From the NCBI GenBank assembly GCA_014529385.2, contig CM043969.1:72380676-72444675 (forward strand): a stretch of 64,000 nucleotides of DNA. The letters run 5' to 3'. This DNA comes from Adiantum capillus-veneris (Eukaryota > Streptophyta > Polypodiopsida > Polypodiales > Pteridaceae). The position numbers and the translations under genes are program-made. The notes under the pieces were generated by a model. It searched no databases. It saw nothing but the letters and a program-made list of their open reading frames with translations, and was not told the origin of the DNA. Shown piece by piece: positions 51,001 to 61,111 of the stretch (position 1 is its first letter; every line of letters begins with the position of its first letter).

Positions 51001-54000
51001 ATTCTCGGAATGGGGAATCTGTTTTGATTCATTATTTCTTCATTTTGGGCTCAGCTAGGTCGGTAAGATGGCTGGTGCGGTAGTGTACTATCGGGAATCA
51101 AATCAATTGTATGATCTTTTGGACGTGCAGGAGGTAACTCTCCTGGCAAGTGTCACGAGGACGTGGCAACTGCTAACCTTAGTTGTTGGTTTCTTTCTAA
51201 TGATTTTTGTTTAATTTTTGAGACCCTCTTTTTGAAGTTGCAAATGGTCGGACATTGTATGGCCAATGTGGACGGTAATTTCACCCGCAGACGGCAATTT
51301 GGTCGGCACTGGAACTCGTAAAGTAAAAGGATGTCTGGGGTCAGTTCAAGATCATGTAGGTCCCCCCGTCGCACTTAGCAAGTTGGTGGATACTAGGAAG
51401 TGAACTCAATAAAGGTACAATGTCAAGGTGGGGCCACCAAAGGAAAGTACCCGACAGCTCGGCTACATTGCATTTTTGGATGCGGTCCCACTGGGCATTG
51501 ATGGTCAGATGACCCATGGGAGCCCAACGGAAGCATCTCCTAAAATTTAGGGAACTGCTATTTTGGCCCATGAAATCTGTTCACGTCATTACCTTCGGTA
51601 TGACCAAGGGAACATTTTGTTACTCTGCTACAAAGTCAACTGATGCACCAATTGAGAGATTTTTAAGCAGGAAGCCCAATGCGGAGAAATTGCATACATG
51701 AGTGCCAAGTGGCACTTTTTGGCTAATTTACCAAGTTAGGGAGAACAGAACTCGTAACTGAATTTTTGGAGCAGTTTTGGCGGCTGATAACTGTGATTTT
51801 CAGCCATTTCTCTCCATTTTTGAGCTTCCCATGACTTCACCTACGACCAAGGAGCTCATTTTCAGCATTGGAAGGCATCAGATACGTGTTTACAAGGCTG
51901 TTTTGCTGTGTTTTCAGCGATACGCACGTTTTGGCAGCCATGGAAATCTTCCCCTTTTTGCATCTATTTGTTCACATATGCATTACAAGTTACGGGCAGA
52001 AGAGAAGGCGCTCGATTTATGCTGGGGGAATGCTTCATTGAGAACTAGTCACAGGTTAAGAGCTATGGAGTGCTTCCTTTCCCTATATGTACAGTGTGGT
52101 GCTAGGAGTGATGCCCTGCACACTACACACTGCTCACTCTCTCCCCTACGTGCAGTTATGTGATGCCCCACAAGAGGGCTCTTCATTTGACTGATGTACA
52201 ATTGTGTGGTTTCATGCTTTTGTGCTGAGACAAGAGCCTCCTTAAGCAGGAACAGGGGTAGCTAATTGCTACTCCAAAGCAGGCACCGGTGAGTGTCATA
52301 ACCTCACCATACATGTGCGTCTTCAGCGCTGTTGTATGTGTTGTAAATTGACTGTTTTTCAACCATACGGATGCCAAAACCATTGGAAATAGTGTCCCAC
52401 TGGCAGAGGACAGGTATGAGACTGTTTGGGGCTGAAAACAGGGCAACAACCAATAAATACAGCGTGCTGAGTTTACTGTTTTTGGGTAGAAATCAGAGGG
52501 TTTATGCCAATGGAAGTGAGTTCCAACAAGGGAATTGGTTTCGCACAACTTTTAGGGCCGTTGTGCTGCCCAAATTTGGCTAAAACAGGTGGTATCTAAC
52601 TGGATACAGGTAAAGGATTCCCAGGACTCTACTTTGTAATTTACCCTCTCAAAGTATAAACAAATACCGAAAGGGGCACCAATTTTGGGGCCTACAAGTT
52701 GTCGGCGTCTACTCGGAGCATTCTAACTTCCGAGCCATGTGTGTGCTAAGTGTTAATTCACGTCGCAGGTTTCCTTTGCACGTTCTCTCTGTGTAAAGTA
52801 AAGAATTTCGGGTGAAAGCCAAAGCCTACCGCCCCAAGGGCCGGTTTCAAGAAGCCTTCAAGCAAAACAGTCAGCCTGAGCTTGGAAAAATTCTCTTGTG
52901 TCTCGTGTCAGATTCCCGACTTGGGGTGTCCAGAGTCTTTTACAATTTTGAGGTCAGACATATTTGACCTTTGATCATCATTCAGTTCTTTTAAGAAAAT
53001 CGAGTAAACAAAAAGATTGGATTTCATTAATCTGGAAACGGTCGAAGCAAGTACCAATCAGACAGGCTCGCCCTTCAGTACAATCTCTTTGCCCTTCTCA
53101 TTCTTCAAGATGGCTTTCCTTGCCCTATAATCGACCATGGCACTGTTCTTGGGGAACCAAGGGATTCCTCGGAGAACGTCGCACCCTTCCAAAGGCATGA
53201 CGTGAAAGTCTTCGTGCCCTAAATACCCCCGACAATGCAAACGTAGTTTGCCAATGATAGGTGTAATGGAAACATCCTGTCTGGGTGGTGCCTCTAGAAC
53301 AACCTCTGTCGGTGGCCCCTTCGCAAATCGCACTGACTAGCTGACGTGGCAAGCTGTACAGACGCCGCAAAACGCGCTAACTGCTGACGTGGCACAGCAT
53401 ACAGATTTCCACGATTTGTGTTGCCAACTTTTGGGACCTGAAGTTTTTGAGTTGGAGGCTTTTTCGTGTACTGCTTTTGAGAGGCAATGGGCCTTTAAAT
53501 ATGTGCCTAGGGCCACTCTTCCACTCAGTTTTGTTGACGAGCACTAAGCACAGAGGGCCCGCAGAATTTGTAACTTTGCTCAAGCATTATAAAAATAAAT
53601 ACAGAAAGGGGCGCCAAACTTTGGGGCCAGCACCTCTGGGCACGAAACAACGCCGAGCCGTGTCGACTCTATTGAATTGTGATAAAGTTTGTGAAGTGTT
53701 TTTAAGTGATTCTCTCGTGTATCGTGCCAGATTCCCAACTTGGGGTGTCCAAGTCTGTTATAGTTTGTCACAATGTTAAGTAGAACACGTACAAATCACC
53801 AGGATTACTTCAACCCTTGCCTTTTCCAGATAGGCCATGTTTAAGCATTGCTATGAATTACAAATTGGAATTGCCTCAAACAAGAGGTAGGCATGGTATT
53901 GAAATTTAGAATTATTGTGGATAGGCTTGATATGTAGGTTCACTTTATGCAATAAAGAAAACCATCAAGGCAGATCATATGGCTAAGCTGTTCGCATTTC

Positions 54001-57000
54001 AGATTTTCCTATATCCATGGGATATACCTCAATGAATTAAGGATAAGCCCGGATTCACCTCAAAAGGAAAGTGCAAGGTATAGACACATGGTAATCATCC
54101 ACAAGACAATATAACCACCAACTCCATATGCATAGTATTGACTCAATACTACGACATCCCCAACATTGCCAGTGCCCAATAGTGGGTGTAGAACTAGGTA
54201 CCAATATATGCTCCCCCACACCAACACCACACGACACACGAGCTTACATCAAAAGATTTGTGTATTGAGTTTCTGTTTTAACACTAGAGATAAAGGGTAG
54301 ACTCAGCCATAATGAGGCCTAGCACTGAAAAGTAGTATTAAATAGGACAACTTAGCAACAATAAGGTAGTTGATAGGACATATGCACCACAAAAGATAGA
54401 AAGAATTAACATATTAGCAGCTGGTTGTGACTCAAACAAAAACTTCACAATTGAAGTCTGTATGTTCGCTATATGAGTGAGAATATACCTAGATGAATCC
54501 AGGATATAAGGAAAGTGCAAGGTATAGAGATCCTCCGATGACCGACTTGTTTTGGCGAGCTCTTTGTAAGAAAGTGGGAACTACTCCCAAACTCTCTTAA
54601 TTTTTTCATCCACAAACAAAGAGTCGGTTTGAGATCACAAATTCAGTGATTCTAGATTTGTAACCATTCAGCGTTCGTTGATATGTATGTATCAGACCAT
54701 AGGTCAGAGTGGGATCGATATTTGCCTTTGGTTAAGGTTGCTTATAGAAACCCTTCACACAAAAGGCAGCCTTTCAAATTGTAGGTGGTGGAAAGAAGGT
54801 GCAACCAACAAAAAAGATCTTTCAGCCAATCGTTTTGTAAAGGATTTGGCTGGATCTTTGGTCAAAGTGAAATAGGCTCTTTAAAAGTCTCTAGAGAAGC
54901 ACACATACATACATAAAGAACGAGAAAAATGAGACAAAATGAAATGTGCTCTTACGTCAGCAAGAGGCCAAAACAACCTATGAGACCAAAAGTCATAATC
55001 ATCGTTTGTGCAATACAGCTGTCATTAACAAGAAGTGATAAAACATGACCTAGAACTAGGAAAGATGCTGAACATGGATTAGGTGTTAAAATGGGAATCA
55101 AGCTATAAAGGGGAGTACAACACAAAAAGGAGGAAGGGGGGGGAGGGGGGGGTTCGTTCTATAAAATGGCAAGGTTGCCCTATTGACAAATATAGAAACC
55201 ACTAAGCACATTTTTGGTCATGTAACCTATCAAAAATTCTGTTGTAGGACAAACGCCTTAAATTGAAATATTACCAGTTGCCCAAAGAAAACACTAGAGT
55301 TGAACAAGTTGATTCATAGCATATAGAAGAAGATATCTTACCACAGCATCACCCTCCTCTCCCATGGCAACTGCAGCTCTGACGGCAATACCACGGTGAT
55401 GAAATAGAAAGAGTCTATTCCCATTTTTCAGAGGAGGATAATAGTCTCTATCACCATGCTGTAGATACTCTTTCATGGTCCAGCCAATTCCAGCCAGCAT
55501 GTCATCGAGAATGTATACTACATAAAATAACATGTGGCTGTAAATATCTTCTAGACCACAAACTTCCAGGGCCAAAAGTCAATTCCTGGCATTAATTTTC
55601 AATTCTTTAATCCACACTAACCGTAAGTTGTGATTTAAACACCGACACTGAAGGGACTCAAATGTCTATCTCCACACAGCCATTATGCAAAACAAAGCCC
55701 GAGAGAATGCAGCATTTGCATCAAAACTCACAAGGGTCTTCTGTCCTTGGGTTGTCTGAAGTCAGGATTGAAACCTCACTTTTGTCAGTGGCAATTTTTG
55801 CCATAACAGGTCGTTTTCCCCGCTCACACTCCCCTTCACACCCTACAACTGAAAGCAAGTACAAAAGGGCATCAGAGTGTGACCTAAATCAATATAGTCA
55901 TAAAAACACAAAGAAAAGAATGGCAAAAAAAGTCTACCAGTGATAAGCCTACGAGCACCACATTCCCTAACTGTATCAAGTAGTCTGGACAATGCATCGG
56001 GAGTTCGTGCATGGTCAACAATAACAGCAAAAGCCTGCTCCTCGTCAATAAGCTCACACCTACCAGGCACAGCATCAACTTCCTCAATCCCTTGGACAAT
56101 TGCTTCTAAGGGAGCGTTTACTGCGATTCCGACCGCAACCGCTGCCAAGATAGCATACACATTGTGCCTGCCCAGCAAGCCTGATGAGATCTCTACATTA
56201 CCTCTTGGAGTGTGCACCAACACATCCGTCTCAAATAAAGAGAGCTGGACATCCAACGTAAAGACATCAGCCTCTTTGTTTTCCATGCTAAAAGTTACAA
56301 CGGGCACGTCAGAACTCCCTTGAGCCATCACAAAAGGTGCATATGGGTCATCTATGTTGACCACCTTTGCATGCTGCTTGGCGTCCACCATCTTGGAAAA
56401 CAACTGCGATATAGACTCTTTACGTTTTTCCTGCATCTTTCCACTGTCATCACTCTGTTCAATAGAATTAAAATTTGTGAACACAGCTATGTCAAACTCC
56501 AAGTTCCGCAGGTCATTATCACCAGAAACCTCCATTACACAGGCTTCCGTACCATTATGCACCATTGTAGCCATCAGTTTGTGCAAAGAAATTGCATCAA
56601 GATTTGGATATGTAGACTCGGACTTCTTCTTCCCATAGAAATAATTGGCTATCGAGCCTATCAAGCCAGTCTTTTTTTCCATCGCTTCCAACATACTCTT
56701 CAAGAGGTAAGATGCACTAGCCTTTCCACTACTGCCACAGATTCCAATAACTGACATTCTTCTTGAGGGACTTCCATAAAAAGCTGCAGATACAGATGAG
56801 AGAATAGAGGCGGTGTCTTCAACAATTACTACAGCTCTCACAGTCTCTTGCACAGAGACCTCCATGCTTGCAACCACGACAACAGCGCCCTTCTCGATAG
56901 CCTCTGCAAGAGAGGAGTGTTCCTGTGATGAGGAGGGTAAACCGCAAACAAACATGTTGCCAGGACTGACTTGACGTGAGTCATATTGAATGCCTGTAAT

Positions 57001-57894
57001 TTCAACATCTTGATCTCCATCAACTAGAATTGGCACCACACGAGCTTGATCTAAAAGCTCACTGAGAGTCATTTGAAAAGGAGGCTCCTTGATTTGGTCT
57101 AGCTCTTCTTCCAAAGTAAAATCAAGATCAAAGGAGGGGTCGGCGAGAACATCATCTTCTTCCTCTGCTTCCGTATCTTGTGCCTCCCCTTCATCATCCA
57201 CTTTGGCTTCTCCTCCATCTTCCAACGCTGCACCTCCTTCTGCATCTTCTTCTTCTCCTTCTTCAACTTCTATGGCTGTGAAGCGTCTCGTCTTTGCACT
57301 AGCAACTTCCACGTCTTTGTCATCATCGCCGGCATCTCCTTTGTCCAGGACACCTTTGGCTCGCCTAGATGCTCGTTCTCTACTCTTCAAAGATGCAACT
57401 GCAGCATCAACAGCACTGAAAAAATCACCATCTTTATTTGTGAGCTCTCTGTCTTCTAAAGTGATGATCTCTGGCCCCTCTATTCTACTTTCATCATCTT
57501 CATCTTCATCTTCATCTTCACCATTGGGATCAAGGCCAATAGCCTCTCGAAAAACAGACCGATTTTCCTTGTAATACTTCTCTTCCTGCTTCCGGGCTTC
57601 TTGAGACTTATACCATATCTTGTCAAACTTAGTGAGGTCTGGTTCTTCGTCATCGTAGTCCTCTATTTCAAGAGGTTCAGCATCCGCAGGATTTGGGACA
57701 TCTTTAGATGGCGAGGCTAGACATGGACTAAGAAGTCTTTGAAGAGGTGCTTGTTTGCAGGAGAATTTGCAAGCGAAAGGAGCTGGGCTAGAATTTACCT
57801 GATGATGGAAGCTCCTGCTACTGCTGAGGTTTCCACGAAAATGAGGCTTCGGGGTAAGCAGGAGCTCCAAAGGGCGGTACCACAAGGCCTGCAT
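35785..57894 (-). CDS. MURE: Plastid MurE homolog (PAP11-type Mur ligase family protein)
   Basis: Five exons join in phase: 57894-55938, 55848-55732, 55517-55342, 36046-35901, 35803-35785 (804 residues, ending FPWRLPESH). Residues 1-60 are Ser/Arg-rich like a plastid transit peptide. Residues 75-265 are strongly acidic. A MurE N-terminal domain (about 275-380), Mur-ligase middle domain (381-608) and C-terminal domain (609-804) follow. Well kept: [48 protein letters not shown] (684-687), AGKGH (753-757) and [11 protein letters not shown]. Eroded: the ATP loop is GSSGKAS (387-393), the region of the usual D-H-L-D-x-H motif is [10 protein letters not shown], and HARTPD replaces Y-A-H-T-P-D. Bacterial MurE adds the third peptide residue to peptidoglycan precursor; seed-plant homologs are subunits of the plastid-encoded RNA polymerase complex. 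Loss of ATP motifs favours the latter role. Intron 3 is about 19.3 kb. Confidence 0.93.
36779..38055 (+). mobile_element. LINE (non-LTR retrotransposon) fragment
   Basis: Reverse-transcriptase motifs in order: [19 protein letters not shown] (36793-36850), [19 protein letters not shown] (about 36973-37030), [14 protein letters not shown] (about 37095-37135) and L-F-V-N-L-G-K-T-R (about 37191). After frame breaks, a C-terminal zinc-type segment [19 protein letters not shown] (about 37831-37890) follows. Both the endonuclease and the start of RT are missing. No poly(A) tail is evident. It sits antisense in MURE intron 3. Confidence 0.85.
38060..38430 (+). repeat. Partial LTR of a related gypsy family
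   Basis: GGACATTG-ATGGCCA and ACAAGTTGGTGG-AACTAGGAA match the start of the diverged LTR at about 51248-51400. It is truncated at the left target duplication of the gypsy insertion that follows. Confidence 0.5.
38436..39926 (-). repeat. 3' LTR of gypsy element
   Basis: On the minus strand it starts TGTCACC and ends TTTCA. Pairs with 45643-47121. Confidence 0.93.
40476..41816 (-). pseudogene. Gypsy integrase with chromodomain-like end
   Basis: Zinc segment with [19 protein letters not shown] and CLICQ, integrase core ([10 protein letters not shown], then SDRDPR), TGA at 41337-41339, then HPQTNGQSE and [17 protein letters not shown] residues. A TGA at 40779-40781 separates the final part, where [18 protein letters not shown] is a chromodomain-like fold. 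Catalytic residues of the D-D-E core are visible (MDF, SDRD, NGQSE). Both stops fall where Trp is normal in related proteins. Confidence 0.88.
42028..43289 (-). pseudogene. Gypsy reverse transcriptase and RNase H
   Basis: RT motifs in order: [47 protein letters not shown] and FFDDMIVYS (the Y-x-D-D box appears as F-D-D). RNase H follows: [29 protein letters not shown] and TDHQTLRYF. Interrupting stops are at 43068-43070 (TAG), 42852-42854 (TAA) and 42028-42030 (TAG), with a frame change near 42690. Confidence 0.9.
43300..43896 (-). pseudogene. Gypsy aspartic protease
   Basis: Reads [19 protein letters not shown], where the catalytic D-S/T-G appears as D-P-S. It continues with [15 protein letters not shown], then [18 protein letters not shown], which is the retropepsin-like core of plant gypsy elements. 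It is open along this stretch and flanked by the shifted gag knuckle. Confidence 0.8.
43935..45586 (-). pseudogene. Gypsy gag
   Basis: Starts with a Gln/Pro-rich region (45586-44963), TAA at 44960-44962, then continues in frame ([15 protein letters not shown]) to a F-D-K-A-Y-A end at 44612. A retrotransposon gag domain follows ([18 protein letters not shown], then [10 protein letters not shown] and FNRKFWKAL). The C-terminal zinc knuckle KCFICERL is followed by a one-base shift before H-I-A-Q-N-C. Gag forms the cytoplasmic particle of the element. Confidence 0.85.
45643..47121 (-). repeat. 5' LTR of gypsy element
   Basis: Partner of 38436-39926, with a few small indels. A GA-rich run at 46457-46470 is longer than in the 3' LTR. 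Confidence 0.93.
47196..47581. repeat. Large inverted repeat, 178-bp arms, 30-bp spacer
   Basis: Left arm 47196-47373 and right arm 47404-47581 are reverse complements at roughly nine positions in ten. The inner 45 or so bases (ending AAGTGTTCGG, starting CCGAACACTT) are perfect. The right arm continues into a diverged LTR in the same orientation as the gypsy LTR, so the left arm looks like an inverted copy of an LTR piece. Confidence 0.9.
47374..47935 (-). repeat. Diverged gypsy LTR copy
   Basis: Shares TATTTCTTTATTC, CTGATTTCGGCAACATAAC, GCATGCTGTAATTC, GGATTAGC-TAGCTAAT and AGGCTCTTGCCT-GGCAA with the 45643-47121 LTR, in the same order. Confidence 0.7.
48003..48054. repeat. (CT)n microsatellite
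   Basis: About 26 CT units following a triple TTTCACTTTATTTTG-type repeat, and preceded by a (GAT)n stretch. Confidence 0.95.
48541..49084 (-). pseudogene. Gypsy integrase remnant of another copy
   Basis: The minus strand gives [20 protein letters not shown] and [10 protein letters not shown], then further on [20 protein letters not shown]. This is the same protein region as the full element but clearly diverged and broken. Confidence 0.75.
49294..49815 (+). repeat. LTR of a third LTR element, plus strand
   Basis: Begins TGACGTGGCACG, ends TTGTTACA, and is followed one base later by PBS TGGTATCAGAGC (49817-49828). Shares CCGAAAGGGG-GCCA, TTGGGGCCA and GACTTGGAGTGTCCAAG-type segments with 53342-53762. 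Confidence 0.7.
49880..50815 (+). pseudogene. Gag of the plus-strand LTR element
   Basis: After the PBS a frame starts [19 protein letters not shown] (49880) and is stopped at 50009. It resumes as [21 protein letters not shown] and, from 50102, a long open stretch with a Ser/Asp and Lys-rich low-complexity domain (about 50360-50600). It ends in [20 protein letters not shown] (about 50665), the start of a gag domain related to [17 protein letters not shown] in the full element. It is then cut by a minus-strand RT piece. Confidence 0.7.
50820..51160 (-). pseudogene. Gypsy RT fragment
   Basis: The minus strand reads [18 protein letters not shown], then RIDLQSAYH, then a stop, then [18 protein letters not shown] and Y-L-V-M-P-F-G-M-M. 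The end of the prime-proximal segment ([11 protein letters not shown]) lies upstream. Opposite in direction to the gag it interrupts. Confidence 0.75.
51230..52943 (+). repeat. Diverged gypsy LTR, opposite orientation
   Basis: CATCTCCTAAAATTTAGGGA, CTGCTATTTTGG, GTGCCAAGTGGCAC, AGAGCTATGGAGTGCTTCCT and GGAGTGATGCCCTG match the reverse complement of the full element's LTR in order. It ends with GGGGTGTCCAGAGTCTTTTACA. It is a solo or orphan LTR pointing against the intact element. Confidence 0.7.
53058..53333 (-). pseudogene. Gypsy protease fragment
   Basis: Reads [20 protein letters not shown], then [20 protein letters not shown], homologous to the protease of the full element. The active-site half is missing. 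Confidence 0.75.
53342..53762 (+). repeat. Partner LTR copy of the plus-strand element
   Basis: TGACGTGGCA at its start, CAGAAAGGGGCGCCAAACTT and GGGGTGTCCAAGTCTGTTATA at its end match the LTR at 49294-49815, with shortening. From 53770 to 55340 (rest of intron 3) no element or gene is recognisable, except a G-rich run at 55136-55152. Confidence 0.65.
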
Positions 57895-58175
57895 ATTTCC
57901 GTTTTAGTTTCCACCATCACCCACTATAAGACCCCTTCATTGCTACTGCATACAGCTTCTACAAAATAAGCCTAGCCTGCCACGCAGAAGCTGATCTCCA
58001 TTTTACCCAAAGCCTTATCCTGCAGCAAGCATAGCTTTGCTGATAGACACTGCAATATCTGTGTCAATGAAAAAATCCTAAAACCTCTTGAGGTTTTGAA
58101 CGTGATACATTAATTCCAATAAAAAATTTATTGGCGGAAAGACCCTCACATTTCAAAAATTCCCAAATTGCCCCT

Positions 58176-58181
<6 letters not shown>

Positions 58182-58206
<25 letters not shown>
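58182..58206. repeat. (CT)n microsatellite upstream of MURE
   Basis: About 12 CT units roughly 290 bp upstream of the MURE start codon. Flanked by TTCCCAAA-type blocks like those in the MITE terminal repeats (58152 and 58390). Confidence 0.85.
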
Positions 58207-58409
58207 GGGATAGTTTTTCCTACTACGTTAAAATACTCTTCTTCTTCTTCTTTTTCTTCTTCTCTCTCTCAACATTGAGTGTCGTTTCGCACCACACTGG
58301 CCGGATCAACCTACGTGCGACACGTGGCCGAGGAGGGTGCCGGAAACCCTCCCTGCTTAACAATGGTATAGATGTTTTGCAAACTCCCAAAATTCCCAAA
58401 ATATCCTTT

Positions 58410-58579
58410 GTCAATCTAGCAAATATCTATCAAGATCTCACATAGGAAAATTGGCCCTCCCTTTATTGAAAATGACACAACCACAATTTTTTGTGTCAAT
58501 CTAGCAAATATCTATCAAGATCTCACATAGGAAAATTGGCCCTCCCTTTATTGAAAATGACACACCACAATTTTTTGTG
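58410..58579. repeat. Near-perfect 85-bp tandem duplication
   Basis: Two units begin GTCAATCTAGCAAATATC (58410 and 58495) and are identical apart from one missing base (ACACAACC versus ACACACC), so the duplication is recent. Confidence 0.9.
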
Positions 58580-59008
58580 TTAAAATGCCATAGGTAACAA
58601 TTTATAACGGAAGGCACGTAAAGATTAGATCTCCATCATCAAAAAGAATAACTATGTGAGAAGTGGTGGAGTCCATCTAAACTCTATACTTACTCTTTAT
58701 AATGCGGCTTAAATTTTTGAAGACCAAAGAAGGCATCCACGTGTCTCTCTCTCCTTTCTTCTTCAAGGAGCATTGCAGGAGAGCTACTCACATTTAATGT
58801 TCTCGGACGATCTCAGTGATTTGAATGGGAAGAGACTGTGCAAAACAATAAACTACAGAGAGCAACCGACGTGCAAGATTTGTTGTTCGTATGGGTGTCC
58901 ATGACACTACGCGTGTGCGCCCTGCAGCAAGATTCAGTCTCAGGAGTTTGTGAGCGTCTACTTGAGAAACAAGTGAACAGGCAGGTATGCAATACTTTTG
59001 CGATTGCG

Positions 59009-59079
59009 CACACACACGCACACACACACACACACACACACACCGATGGTTGAATGCTTGTGCAATCCTACACAACTGC

Positions 59080-59148
<69 letters not shown>
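59009..59148. repeat. Compound microsatellite CA / GT / GA
   Basis: A CA run (59009-59042), a GT run (59083-59113) and directly a GA run (59114-59148). The CA and GT runs are complementary across about 40 bp and can fold back. Another GA run lies at 59357-59376. Confidence 0.9.
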
Positions 59149-59149
<1 letters not shown>

Positions 59150-59399
59150 CATCGACTAAGTTTATGTGCATGAGAGAGAGCATTGTCAAGGCCCTTGAGC
59201 TACTGAGTGATTGTATGTGTGAGAGAGTGAGAATTGGGACCCATCTCTGTGTGGTGCTGCTTCTGCACCATGGCTATCACATTGTGGCCGTTGCTCAACT
59301 CACTCATCTCCTGGATTCCCTCACCCCTCTTGCTCATTCATAGAAAAGCACCACGAGAGAGAGAGAGAGAGAGAGTTTCCTCTCTTTCTTCTCTTTAAC

Positions 59400-60890
59400 A
59401 TTCTACGATGGAATGTGTACGATCTTGATAATAGGAAGAAGGTTAGCATGGATGAGGAGGCAACTACCACGGATGAGACTATACGACAACAACAACAAAG
59501 AAAGAAGGATTCAAAAGATTGCCTTGCCAAGCTTTGAGATGTAACATTTGCCAAATAGAGAGGCGCAACCCTTAACAACGACGGTGAGTCTATTCTGCTT
59601 ATGTTGCCAACAGTGAGACGTATAAGGGTCCCCAAGAAGTGGAAAATATTTTTTTAAATTTTTTTTTGGAGATAAGGATCTTCAATGTCTCTACAAGAGC
59701 AATGATGGAGTTGAAGCCGTTGATGAGCACTATAGAATTGGATATGGTTGCTTAGACAAAACTAGAAAAAGGTCTTCATAACCTCTCGAAATCTTGATGC
59801 AAGAGGAGACCAAATCATTTGTTGGAACAATTTTAGATCATTGAGTGAATCTAGAGAAGATGATTGAGGAATTGTGGGAAGAGAGACTAAAGAGGGAGCA
59901 ATAGGACCGCCAGCTGAGAGATCAAAAAATAGTTTCAACTCATGATAAAGGAGATCGAAATTGTTTACTGAAAACAGAATGTTGGTGCTACTGTCGGAGC
60001 GTGGCTGCCCTGCAAATCATCCAAGATAACACCATGCAATACATAAATCGGCAAATCCCCATACCTGACGAACCTCATAGCACAGAATCAAAGCCGTACG
60101 CAAACAAAGAGAGAGATTGAGAGCGCGAGAGGATAAAAGAGCGCGTGCAGGTGCACCTCCTAGACCGGAGTGCTACACCGGCATGGCGAGAGAGAAGAGG
60201 GAAGAGGAGAGAAGAACAACGCAAACACTGGGTGCAATCTCCCCCCGTGCAAGAGTGAGCATTTCCCTCTTGCACGTATTTAATTTATAGATTTCTTGAA
60301 TGCTCAAAGTGAGTACAAACTGGCCGGTCGGACATAATTGGCCAAAGCTCATAAGGAGCACTTGAATAACCAAATATACATAAAATGTAACATCCTTCTG
60401 CATAATCCATTATCTGCTGATGCTTTTGCCACCTGTCAGCTGCAATAGATAATAAAATATCAATTCTATAACATACCTCTCCATTGGAAAGCAACTGTCC
60501 TCAGTTGCGAAGATAAAAATCTGCAAACAATACTTGTCAAAAACAATGATTAGAAATCTGTATCAAATAGTTTTGTTTTTTTAATAATATAAAATTTAGA
60601 CAATATTTGCTTATGCCAGCCGTCATCCACATACTACCTATTCTAGTGTCCCATACCACTAGAATAAGCAATATATGTCATACCCTGATGAATCAGGATA
60701 TCATTGGTCACACTCATCATCAATCTCATAATGTCAAGTCTCATCACATACACACTGTCGTGATAAAATAACCATCAAATACCAAATCCCAATCCAATTC
60801 CAATTCCACAATATAAGTCCAAATCCAATTCACTTTCATTATGTACCCGGGTAACAAAATCATACCAGTTACAGTGGTGGCCAGCCACTG
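59400..60890. other. No gene recognised
   Basis: Short broken frames only. CTAAATCGG-type strings near 60040 resemble the motif cluster that follows. Confidence 0.4.
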
Positions 60891-60915
60891 CAGCATGATT
60901 TTGTGATTGGTGTTG

Positions 60916-61111
60916 CCTAAATCGGCGAATCTACACCAATAAGACGTGCTGCCTAAATCGGCGAATCTGCACTAATGCTGCCTAAACCGGCGAATCTGCA
61001 TTTTGTATAAGTTTAAAAATCATGAATCTGCTAGTTATCAATGTGCTGCCTAAATCGACAAGTCGGCAATAAGATGAGCATTTACACACTGCCTAAACCG
61101 GCGAATCTGTG
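60916..61111. repeat. Cluster of CTGCCTAAATCGGCGAATCTG motifs
   Basis: Five occurrences of a 20-23-bp motif (GCCTAAAYCGGCGAATCTG with variants) at about 60916, 60950, 60976, 61045 and 61089, irregularly spaced. Within each, GCCTAAATCGGC is partly self-complementary. No function can be assigned. Confidence 0.8.

Larger units (their letters stand above)
36047..55341 (-). other. Giant intron 3 of MURE, filled with retroelements
   Basis: Bounded by a GTAAGA donor after exon 3 and a CATACAG acceptor before exon 4. The other introns of the gene are 89, 214 and 97 bp. It contains a LINE fragment, a full gypsy element, a large inverted repeat and several broken LTR elements, described separately. 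No other host gene was seen within it. Confidence 0.9.

Noticed and set aside
55136..55152. G-quadruplex near MURE exon 3
   Set aside because: Two G runs (8 and 8) separated by one A could fold, but it is a single low-complexity site in an intron with no other evidence of function.
57089..57574. Long plus-strand Ser-rich reading frame
   Set aside because: It is the antisense of the acidic, repeat-encoded part of MURE exon 1; its composition follows from the Glu/Asp codons on the other strand.
60916..61111. CRISPR-like array
   Set aside because: Repeats are too few, variable and irregularly spaced, and this is eukaryotic nuclear DNA.
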